The position numbers and the translations under genes were made by a program. From assembly GCA_002786505.1 (NCBI GenBank), contig PCTK01000001.1, forward strand, positions 1-5,230: a DNA stretch of 5,230 nt, written 5' to 3'. This DNA comes from Nitrospinae bacterium CG22_combo_CG10-13_8_21_14_all_47_10 (GTDB taxonomy: Bacteria > Nitrospinota > Nitrospinia > Nitrospinales > VA-1). Positions within the stretch are counted from its first letter, which is position 1. Each line of letters begins with the position of its first letter. The notes under the pieces were generated by a model that saw nothing but the letters and a program-made list of their open reading frames with translations, did not search any database and had not been told where the DNA came from. Below, one piece after another: positions 1-5,136 of this stretch.

Positions 1-16
1 GAGTCCCTCCTGATGG

Positions 17-45
17 TTGATGATTTGTTTTCTTCATGATATAGA
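17..45 (+). promoter_or_regulatory. Candidate sigma70 promoter for LRR-serB
   Basis: TTGATG (17-22, -35-like, 4 of 6 consensus bases) is followed after exactly 17 bp by TATAGA (40-45, -10-like, 4 of 6). Transcription would start near 52, about 27 nt before the LRR start codon. The spacing is ideal but the boxes are imperfect, and the gene to the left of the window is unseen, so an upstream operon promoter is equally possible. Confidence 0.35.
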
Positions 46-78
46 AAGCACTCATAAGTTTTGATTTAAGGAAGAGCG

Positions 79-534
79 ATGAGCGAAAATTGCAGGTTTA
101 AAAATGTTGAAGAAATTTTTGAAGGCCGCTTGCGCGGCAATCAATTGATGCTCAGTGGTAAGGGGCTTAACCCTGAAGAAGCACGGCTATTATGGCAGGC
201 TCCCAGAATGATGGAGGTCAGTTGGTTGGATTTGGATGATAACAATCTGGGCGACGAGGGAGTTCGAGAGCTGGCCGAATGCGCATTTTTGGAAAATGTT
301 CAATATTTGAACCTCAACCAAAATAAAGTCGGCGATGAGGGTTTGAAATACCTGGCTGACGCCGCACATTTGGGAAAACTCAAGCGTCTGCATTTGAAGG
401 GAAATCCTGTTAAAGGGGACGGCCTGCTCTCCTTATTCAATTCTGAAATGCTGGTGAATTTGTCTACCTTCCAGGTTCATGAAGGTTGGACTTGTAAAAA
501 AAGGGAAGGGTGGCGATATAAGCCACAATCCTGA
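79..534 (+). CDS. Small leucine-rich-repeat (ribonuclease-inhibitor-like) protein
   Basis: This 151-residue protein is almost entirely leucine-rich repeats of the RNI-like type with a 26-28 residue period. Repeats start near residues 21 (degenerate), 48 (WLDLDDNNLGDEGVRELA), 75 (YLNLNQNKVGDEGLKYLA) and 102 (KRLHLKGNPVKGDGLLSL), and a truncated last strand lies near 128-134. The tail is short and basic (KKREGWRYK). There is no signal peptide or membrane segment, so it is probably cytoplasmic. Such repeats form a curved scaffold for protein binding; no partner or catalytic activity can be read here. The start ATG is preceded by AAGGAAG with good spacing. The gene ends 3 bp before serB in the same frame, so the two are very probably cotranscribed and coupled in translation. 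The repeat family is clear but the cellular role is unknown. Confidence 0.85.
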   Translation: MSENCRFKNVEEIFEGRLRGNQLMLSGKGLNPEEARLLWQAPRMMEVSWLDLDDNNLGDEGVRELAECAFLENVQYLNLNQNKVGDEGLKYLADAAHLGKLKRLHLKGNPVKGDGLLSLFNSEMLVNLSTFQVHEGWTCKKREGWRYKPQS

Positions 535-537
535 CTC

Positions 538-1776
538 ATGCCTTATACTTTCAGCCAACTACATATTCATATTTCAGCGCAAGACCGGCCCGGAATTCTG
601 GCCGAATCTTTGGCCTTCATCGTCGAGACAGGTTGGAATGTGGTTGATATCAAGCAATTTGTCTTCAACGGACTGCTCAATCTTTCCATTTTACTGGATG
701 GTTGTGATGAAAGCCGAATTCCACCTCTGCGTGAGGCACTTTCTGCCTATGCTGAGGAAATGAATTTTAAGGCCACCGTCTATCCCTGGGAAACCGATAC
801 CCGGCCAGATGCTCCCTATGCCCACCGTTCGGTGGTGACTTTGCTATGTGATTCCATGCCATCTGCGGGTTTTCTGGAAATCACCAGGATATTCGCCGAT
901 CTCGATATCAACATCCTGCGTATTGAGCAATTGGGGTCGGGAGATGTCCACGCCCTGGAGTTTGTGATTGGAACCCGTGAGGCCCACTCATCGGAAGAGG
1001 TATTGGACGCTCTGGTGAAGTTCAAGGAAAATTACAGGGTCGACATCGCGGTTCAGGAGGAAACTTATTTCAGGCGCAACAAAAGATTGATTGTGCTGGA
1101 TGCCGATATGACCTTCCTGCAATGTGAAGTCATTGATGAATTGGGAAAGCTAGCCGGAGTAGGGGAGGAAATGGCGGCAATCACCCATCAGGCTATGAAT
1201 GGAGAAATTGACTTCGAATCGGCGTTGCGCCAAAGGGTAAAGCTTTTACAAGGTCTGCCGGTGGAAAGCTTGGAGCAATTATCCAATGTTCTTCCCCTGA
1301 CACCGGGGGCCGAGTCCCTTGTCAAAATTCTCAAATATCTGGGGTATAAGATTGCCCTTGTCAGTGGCGGGTTCCAATTCTTTATCGACAAGATTCGCGA
1401 TAACTATGGCTTGGACTATGGCATCGCCAATCAGTTGAAGATTGAAAATGGCAAGGTCTCTGGTGAGCTTGAAGGGCAGATCATCGACGCGGAGGCTAAG
1501 GAAAATGCTCTGGTTTCTCTGGCGGAAAAAGAAGGCTTTTCCCTACGCCAGGTGGTGGCGGTTGGAGATGGAGCTAACGATATCAAAATGCTGGCACGGG
1601 CAGGACTGGGAATTGCCTTCAACGCTAAACCCATCGTACAACGCCAGGCGCGGGCCAGCATTAACCAGTCCGATTTGAAATTAATTCTTTATTTTTTGGG
1701 GGTTAATGGTAAAGACCTTAATGAATTGGATGAGATTGTTGGCCAAGGTAAATTGCAGTTCTGGCCTAAAGGCTGA
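538..1776 (+). CDS. serB: Phosphoserine phosphatase with tandem ACT domains
   Basis: Hydrolyses O-phospho-L-serine to serine, the last step of the phosphorylated serine pathway, in the cytoplasm. At 412 residues it matches the ACT-ACT-HAD architecture of mycobacterial SerB2. ACT1 spans about 4-80 (DRPGI at 16-20), ACT2 about 97-173, and the HAD phosphatase about 183-400. Motif I is DADMT, with nucleophile D188 and acid/base D190; E197 lies at the expected +9 substrate-binding position and R231 matches the substrate arginine. Motif II is VSGGF with S276, motif III is K321, and motif IV is GDGANDIKML with D344 and D348. All key catalytic positions are present. The ACT pair usually mediates amino-acid feedback or dimerisation. 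No Shine-Dalgarno sequence is visible before the ATG; the LRR stop lies 3 bp upstream, so initiation is probably by reinitiation. The Met in motif I, where Ser is usual, is a mild oddity. Confidence 0.95.
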   Translation: MPYTFSQLHIHISAQDRPGILAESLAFIVETGWNVVDIKQFVFNGLLNLSILLDGCDESRIPPLREALSAYAEEMNFKATVYPWETDTRPDAPYAHRSVVTLLCDSMPSAGFLEITRIFADLDINILRIEQLGSGDVHALEFVIGTREAHSSEEVLDALVKFKENYRVDIAVQEETYFRRNKRLIVLDADMTFLQCEVIDELGKLAGVGEEMAAITHQAMNGEIDFESALRQRVKLLQGLPVESLEQLSNVLPLTPGAESLVKILKYLGYKIALVSGGFQFFIDKIRDNYGLDYGIANQLKIENGKVSGELEGQIIDAEAKENALVSLAEKEGFSLRQVVAVGDGANDIKMLARAGLGIAFNAKPIVQRQARASINQSDLKLILYFLGVNGKDLNELDEIVGQGKLQFWPKG

Positions 1777-1828
1777 TGGAGAAAATGCCTGAAAAAATTA
1801 ACTGGGCTGGTTTTTGTAGGTTAAGTCT

Positions 1829-2368
1829 TTAATCCATAAGCACCATGCCAATGGCATGGGTTGGAGTGCAGGGGGTTTGTGGGCCGAGGTCATCCCACCC
1901 GTTATTGTGGATGGTTCCATTCACATCAATGCCACAGGCTTGCAAAGTGGGTCGGGCTTTTTCAGGAAACTGGCAATTTGTTGCAATGGTGCAGGGTTCA
2001 CACAGGTTGCAGGGCTGGGCAGATAAGGCGAAAGCTCTGCTAAACCCTTTTTCCTTTAAAAGCTTTTCCAAATGGATAACAATTTCCCTTACATTTGTTT
2101 CGGGACTGGCATTGATGAGTAGGGCCTTTTCGTAGTCAACAAGGATTTCTGACATTTCCTCCGCATTAGGAGCATATGGGGGACAGGTAAGAAGTGATCC
2201 ATAATGAGAACAACCATATTGGCATTGAAGTTTCATCCAATGGCCCATGGATATGGTTTTCGTTAAGATCACTTTTGCTTTCGTGCAACCTAACCGTGTA
2301 GCTTCCTGAATCAACTCCTGATTCGAACGAATGTTTTCGGGCAGGGCTTTTATGTTTCCAGAAGGCAT
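1829..2368 (-). CDS. DUF2284 cysteine-rich predicted metal-binding protein
   Basis: This 179-residue protein has ten cysteines in the arrangement of DUF2284. An N-terminal group, C49-x3-C53 followed by C62-PPY, precedes a ferredoxin-like cluster C120-x2-C123-x2-C126-x5-C132. The family signature then follows as FPEKARPTLQACGIDV (134-149). Family members are annotated as predicted metal-binding proteins; the cysteine spacing suggests an iron-sulfur cluster, which is inference. No signal peptide or membrane helix is seen, so it is likely cytoplasmic. The ATG at 2368 is the only plausible start, because the frame upstream reaches a TAA with no other start codon; only a weak GGAAAAG precedes it. 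It faces serB tail to tail with 52 bp between stops and has its own promoter-like sequence upstream. Biochemical function is unknown; family assignment is confident. Confidence 0.88.
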   Translation of the reverse strand: MPSGNIKALPENIRSNQELIQEATRLGCTKAKVILTKTISMGHWMKLQCQYGCSHYGSLLTCPPYAPNAEEMSEILVDYEKALLINASPETNVREIVIHLEKLLKEKGFSRAFALSAQPCNLCEPCTIATNCQFPEKARPTLQACGIDVNGTIHNNGWDDLGPQTPCTPTHAIGMVLMD

Positions 2369-2412
2369 GAGCTTTTCCGTTTCCGCAGTTTCTTTATTTT
2401 CTTTGTCCTGTT

Positions 2413-2441
2413 ATTATTTAGTGGATGGGCTTGAGGGTCAA
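2413..2441 (-). promoter_or_regulatory. Sigma70-type promoter for the DUF2284 gene
   Basis: On the minus strand TTGACC (2441-2436, 5 of 6 matches to the -35 consensus) is followed by exactly 17 bp and then AATAAT (2418-2413, 5 of 6 matches to the -10). The predicted transcript start is near 2406, giving a leader of roughly 38 nt before the ATG at 2368. This is the strongest promoter-like sequence in the window. Confidence 0.6.
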
Positions 2442-2463
2442 GGCAAGAAATTACTTCGAGGAG

Positions 2464-2501
2464 TTGCCACGGCAAATTTTCGAAAACCAACCTGTTTCGA
2501 A
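2464..2501. promoter_or_regulatory. Cluster of short palindromes in divergent intergenic region
   Basis: Three small dyads sit side by side between the divergent DUF2284 and HAD genes: TTGCC-AC-GGCAA (2464-2475), the perfect 10-bp palindrome TTTTCGAAAA (2477-2486), and TTCGAA (2496-2501). They lie just upstream of the minus-strand promoter and could serve as operator sites for both genes. The rest of 2369-2604 is AT-rich and has no ORF. A TAAAAT at 2520-2525 could be a -10 for the rightward genes, but its -35 (TTCGAA) is poor. An operator role is inference only. Confidence 0.25.
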
Positions 2502-2604
2502 CTTATCATTTTAAGTGTTTAAAATTAAGAGGTTATCGCTTTAAATTTGCGGGTGTCAGGCACTCAAATCTTACGGACTGGAATACAACAACAACGGATG
2601 AGAA

Positions 2605-3327
2605 ATGGAATTTCCCTTTAAGGCAATTGGTTTTGACTGGGCATATACCTTGGTGGATTTGGGGAAAGAAGATGACCGGTTCCCTTTGGAAAAAGTTTTT
2701 GCCTTTCTTCGAGGCAAACAAATTACCCTGCCTGATTTCGAAGTTTTCCTAATGAAGTCTCAGTCGTTGTTCAGGTCTATGATAGAGCTATCCCGGACCA
2801 CCCACCGCGAAGCCCGCTATGAAGAAGTTTTACACTATCTGCTCTTCTATTTTAAAGTGCCCTGGCAGGGAAAGGCCTCGCTTCAGGAAATTTTGCAGGT
2901 CTACTATGAAGAGGTCTACCGGGAAAGGGAGATATTCCCCGAGGTGGTTGCTGTTCTTGAACAATTGTGCAGGCAAGGGGTTTGCATGGGAATCATTTCC
3001 AACACGACCAATCCGGTTTTTATGAAGGAATTAGAACTGGAAAGCTCCGGTTTGAAGAAGTATTTTGACTTTTCCATTTATTCATCAGGAGTCCCCTTTC
3101 GCAAGCCGCACCCCTCCATTTTTGAACTGGCGATCAGCCATTTCCAATTACCGCCTTCAGAAATTCTTTTTGTGGGAGATAATCCTTCCGCAGATATTTC
3201 AGGGGCTCAAGGAGTGGGAATGAAAACAGCCTGGCTGAACCGCAGGAAGGAGAGGGCTGATATCCGCCCGGACTATGAGCTAACTTCTCTGGAAGACTTG
3301 TTGCGGATTCATTGGGTTGAAGCATGA
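2605..3327 (+). CDS. HAD-superfamily protein with Ala in place of the second motif-I Asp
   Basis: A 240-residue HAD hydrolase fold with a helical C1-type cap at about residues 20-110. Motif I is FDWAYTLVD: nucleophile D11 and T15 are present, but position +2, normally the acid/base Asp, is A13. Motif II is ISNTT (S132), motif III is RKPHP (K167), and motif IV is VGDNPSADISGA (D192, D197). The protein therefore keeps the phosphoryl or substrate nucleophile machinery but not the usual general acid. Phosphonatases (PhnX) also have DxA in motif I, but the PhnX cap lysine motif is not seen, so phosphonoacetaldehyde hydrolysis is not supported. The ATG follows a GGATGAG sequence. The stop overlaps the rsmE start by 4 bp (ATGA), so translation is probably coupled. 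Substrate is unknown; it may be a specialised or weakened hydrolase. Confidence 0.85.
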   Translation: MEFPFKAIGFDWAYTLVDLGKEDDRFPLEKVFAFLRGKQITLPDFEVFLMKSQSLFRSMIELSRTTHREARYEEVLHYLLFYFKVPWQGKASLQEILQVYYEEVYREREIFPEVVAVLEQLCRQGVCMGIISNTTNPVFMKELELESSGLKKYFDFSIYSSGVPFRKPHPSIFELAISHFQLPPSEILFVGDNPSADISGAQGVGMKTAWLNRRKERADIRPDYELTSLEDLLRIHWVEA

Positions 3328-4058
3328 GTCATAAGTTCTTTGTTCCGGGAGAACAAATTGTCAATAACAAAGTGACAATTACCGGATCAGATGTTTCGCA
3401 TATCAGAACTGTACTAAGATTGAAGGCGGGTGAATCTATTCAAATTATCAGTGATTCGGATAAACTGTTCACCGTTCGGCTGGTTGAGGTTCAAGCCAGG
3501 GAGATTCAGGGAGAAATCATAGCTTCTGAAAAATTTGATATTGAGTCTCCCTTGGCGGTGCATTTGGGGCAGGCATTGACCAAAGGAAACAAGTTTGATG
3601 TGATTTTGAGAAAATCCGTGGAACTGGGAGTGTGTTCCATCACTGCTTTAACCACTGAGCGATGCGTAATAAAAACACATCAAGTGGAAAATAAAATCAG
3701 GCGCTGGAAAAAAATTGCGCTGGAAAGCTGTAAACAATGCGGTCGAACCCGTGTTCCCAGGGTGGAAGAAGGTGTGGAAAACCTGGAGACTTTTTGCCGC
3801 AAAAATAATGATCGGGATCTCAAACTGATCTTTTGGGAAATGGAGGAGAAAGTTTCCCTCAAAAACCTGAAGCCCGACCCCATACCACGTTCTGTCGCTG
3901 TTTTGATTGGACCTGAGGGCGGATTCAGTCCGCCTGAGATAGAGAAGACCCGGGAATATGGGTTTCAGACCGTGAGTCTGGGGCCTCGGATACTCCGAGC
4001 GGAAACGGCCCCTGTTGTCGCATTGGCTCTTTTACAGGCACTTTGGGGTGACCTGTAA
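3324..4058 (+). CDS. rsmE: 16S rRNA (uracil(1498)-N3)-methyltransferase RsmE
   Basis: Methylates N3 of U1498 in helix 44 of 16S rRNA, at the decoding site of the 30S subunit, using S-adenosylmethionine. The 244-residue length is normal. An N-terminal PUA-like RNA-binding domain covers about 1-72 (HKFFVPGEQI, DVSHIRTVLRLKAGE). A SPOUT-class methyltransferase domain follows from about 75. Family motifs include KGNKFDVILRKSVELGV (88-104), ALESCKQCGRTRVP (132-145), and the knot motifs IGPEGGFSPPEIE (195-207) and SLGPRILRAETA (218-229), which form the SAM pocket. The start codon lies inside the end of the HAD gene as ATGA with no strong Shine-Dalgarno, which points to translational coupling. RsmE is often found beside prmA; here the upstream neighbour is the HAD gene instead. 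Nothing looks damaged. Confidence 0.96.
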   Translation: MSHKFFVPGEQIVNNKVTITGSDVSHIRTVLRLKAGESIQIISDSDKLFTVRLVEVQAREIQGEIIASEKFDIESPLAVHLGQALTKGNKFDVILRKSVELGVCSITALTTERCVIKTHQVENKIRRWKKIALESCKQCGRTRVPRVEEGVENLETFCRKNNDRDLKLIFWEMEEKVSLKNLKPDPIPRSVAVLIGPEGGFSPPEIEKTREYGFQTVSLGPRILRAETAPVVALALLQALWGDL

Positions 4059-4122
4059 AAACCTGATTACTATTGAGTCGAAATTGAGTTTATATTGGAA
4101 ACCTTAAATCTATGGCCAGACG

Positions 4123-4908
4123 ATGACCTATCAATGCAAGCTGGAAATTTTTGAAGGCCCTTTAGACCTGCTTCTCCATTTAATAAAAGAGCAAAAGTTG
4201 GATATTTACGATATTCCCATTGCTCAAGTTACTCGTCAGTATATGGATTATCTGGAGATGTTGCAGGAGTTGAACCTTGATCTGGCAGGGGAATATTTGG
4301 TCATGGCCGCTGAACTGGCGCGTATTAAATCAAAAATATTGTTGCCAGCACCTGAAGTCGGTGACGAATTTGATGCTGGGGGTGGGGAAGACCCGCGTGC
4401 GGAATTGATGCGCAGGCTACAAGAGTATCAACGCTATCGGGACGCGGCATTTGAACTGAGGCTGAAGGAACACGACCGGCAACAGGTTTTTGTGCGAGGC
4501 GGGCAGATTGAAATTGAGGAAAGCTCTGAGGATAAAGAGTCAGTGTCTGCATCGGTTTTCGATCTGCTCAAAGCCTACCAAAAAATCCTGAATACCAAAT
4601 CGTTTGAAAAAGATTATGAAATTGAAATCAACGAAATGTCGGTCACCGACCAGATTCAGCATATTATGGAGATTCTCAACTCTTCGGAAAGTGTTACGTT
4701 TGAATCCCTGTTTACGGTGCTGAATACCAGGCAGGAGGTTGTTGTGACGTTTCTTGCTATTCTGGAGTTAATGCGTCTTAAATTATTGCGTGTTCAACAG
4801 GTTCGTCACTTTGAAACAATCCGGATTTATAAGTCCGCAGACCAGGAGACCCAGGATGCTATATTGGCAGAATATCACCGAAGCATGAGTTCGGAATCTC
4901 AGGAGTGA
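4123..4908 (+). CDS. scpA: Segregation and condensation protein A (kleisin ScpA)
   Basis: The kleisin subunit of the bacterial SMC-ScpA-ScpB condensin, which bridges the SMC head and neck and helps organise and segregate the chromosome. The 261-residue protein opens with the hallmark EIFEGPLDLLLHLIKEQKLD (8-27), then DIYDIPIAQVTRQYMDYL and AGEYLVMAAELARIKSKILL (55-74), which form the N-terminal SMC-neck-binding helical domain. The middle (about 75-170) is acidic and probably flexible, and would bind the ScpB dimer. The C-terminal winged helix (about 175-237, TFESLFTVLNTRQEVVVTFL...LMRLKLL) would bind the SMC head. The ATG at 4123 gives the canonical N terminus, although no clear Shine-Dalgarno precedes it. 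It lies 64 bp after rsmE with no clear terminator between. scpB, normally immediately downstream, is not found in the remaining 322 bp. Confidence 0.96.
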   Translation: MTYQCKLEIFEGPLDLLLHLIKEQKLDIYDIPIAQVTRQYMDYLEMLQELNLDLAGEYLVMAAELARIKSKILLPAPEVGDEFDAGGGEDPRAELMRRLQEYQRYRDAAFELRLKEHDRQQVFVRGGQIEIEESSEDKESVSASVFDLLKAYQKILNTKSFEKDYEIEINEMSVTDQIQHIMEILNSSESVTFESLFTVLNTRQEVVVTFLAILELMRLKLLRVQQVRHFETIRIYKSADQETQDAILAEYHRSMSSESQE

Positions 4909-4949
4909 TGACTTCCGACCTGATATCCTCATTGCGCTTCCTGTTGGTG

Positions 4950-4966
4950 CACGCGAAGGCGCGAAG
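4950..4966 (+). repeat. Left 17-bp inverted repeat
   Basis: CACGCGAAGGCGCGAAG, the exact reverse complement of 5087-5103. It continues inward as ACGCGAAG, so the left end contains three tandem 8-bp units, CGCGAAGG, CGCGAAGA and CGCGAAG (4952-4974). On the minus strand it encodes the SSRLRV tail of the remnant. Confidence 0.9.
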
Positions 4967-5086
4967 ACGCGAAGTTGGTGTGCTTGTTGACGACTTGCTG
5001 GAGGCCGTCCTTCGGAGCGGTGCGCCGACTTCAGCTCGACGATCAGTTGTCCATCGACCACAATCGCGGCCACTTCCTCGATATCC

Positions 5087-5103
5087 CTTCGCGCCTTCGC
5101 GTG
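5087..5103 (-). repeat. Right 17-bp inverted repeat
   Basis: CTTCGCGCCTTCGCGTG, the exact reverse complement of 4950-4966. It holds only two of the 8-bp units found at the left end. On the minus strand it encodes HAKARR directly after the ATG at 5109. Identity does not extend past the 17 bp on either side. Confidence 0.9.
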
Positions 5104-5121
5104 AGACATGAATCTCAGACA

Positions 5122-5135
5122 TTGACCCGCTCCTG
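5122..5135 (-). promoter_or_regulatory. Minus-strand ribosome binding site and ATG facing the relic
   Basis: AGGAG (5135-5131) lies 6-7 nt before an ATG at 5122-5120 on the minus strand. The frame begins MSEIHVSREGAKG and enters the inverted repeat, but it does not match the GxxExxY core frame. It is probably the surviving translation start of the gene that the relic represents. Confidence 0.4.
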
Positions 5136-5136
5136 T

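Larger units (their letters stand above)
4950..5103. mobile_element. MITE-like relic bounded by 17-bp inverted repeats
   Basis: A 154-bp segment whose two ends are perfect inverted copies of CACGCGAAGGCGCGAAG. By hand count it is about 62% GC (95 of 154), visibly richer than the flanking genes, which suggests a foreign origin. Its interior holds the broken GxxExxY coding remnant on the minus strand, whose start and end codons lie close to the repeats. I see no transposase and no clear target-site duplication next to the repeats. A cassette moved in trans and later internally deleted is the simplest reading; mobility itself is inference. Confidence 0.5.
4929..5109 (-). pseudogene. Internally deleted, frameshifted GxxExxY-type protein remnant
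   Basis: Read on the minus strand, an ATG at 5109 gives MSHAKARRDI then VVDGQLIVELKS (about 5061-5026), which matches the D...ExK beta-strand core (E25, K27 in this frame) of GxxExxY proteins, a PD-(D/E)XK-like family. A second frame carries VGAPL just after it. A third frame carries KDGLQQVVN (5012-4986) and runs on through NFASSRLRV to a TGA at 4931-4929. LKDGLxRVVN is the typical family C terminus. The N-terminal GxxExxY motif region and most of the middle are absent; intact members are about 120-140 residues. The upstream ATG at 5122 has a good AGGAG and may be the original start, but it is in another frame. I infer a dead gene fragment. The family match is from memory of its motifs, not from a search. 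Confidence 0.6.

Noticed and set aside
520..600. Selenocysteine reading of the LRR stop TGA
   Set aside because: No SECIS-like hairpin is evident just after the TGA, and serB has its own ATG one codon later.
816..1661. Minus-strand ORFs inside serB
   Set aside because: They lie opposite a well-conserved enzyme, have no ribosome binding sites and show no recognisable domain.
1771..1828. Terminator between convergent serB and DUF2284
   Set aside because: The only stems (for example GCC-TAAA-GGC) are 3-4 bp and are not followed by a T-run in a suitable place.
2598..2621. Tiny leader ORF ATG-AGA-AAT overlapping the HAD start
   Set aside because: Seven codons with no regulatory codon pattern; likely chance.
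2605..3327. Phosphonoacetaldehyde hydrolase (phnX)
   Set aside because: Motif I has DWA as in PhnX, but the conserved MGxxKxxH-type cap segment with the Schiff-base lysine is not visible and no phosphonate genes are nearby.
4922..5085. GATATC at 4922-4927 and 5080-5085 as a target-site duplication
   Set aside because: The copies are not placed symmetrically outside the inverted repeats; the right one lies inside the element, and a 6-bp palindrome is easily a coincidence.
4905..5111. A plus-strand ORF of 68 codons as scpB or its 5' end
   Set aside because: Only the first dozen residues could pass for an ScpB start; the rest is the antisense of the inverted-repeat element and shows no ScpB winged-helix sequence.
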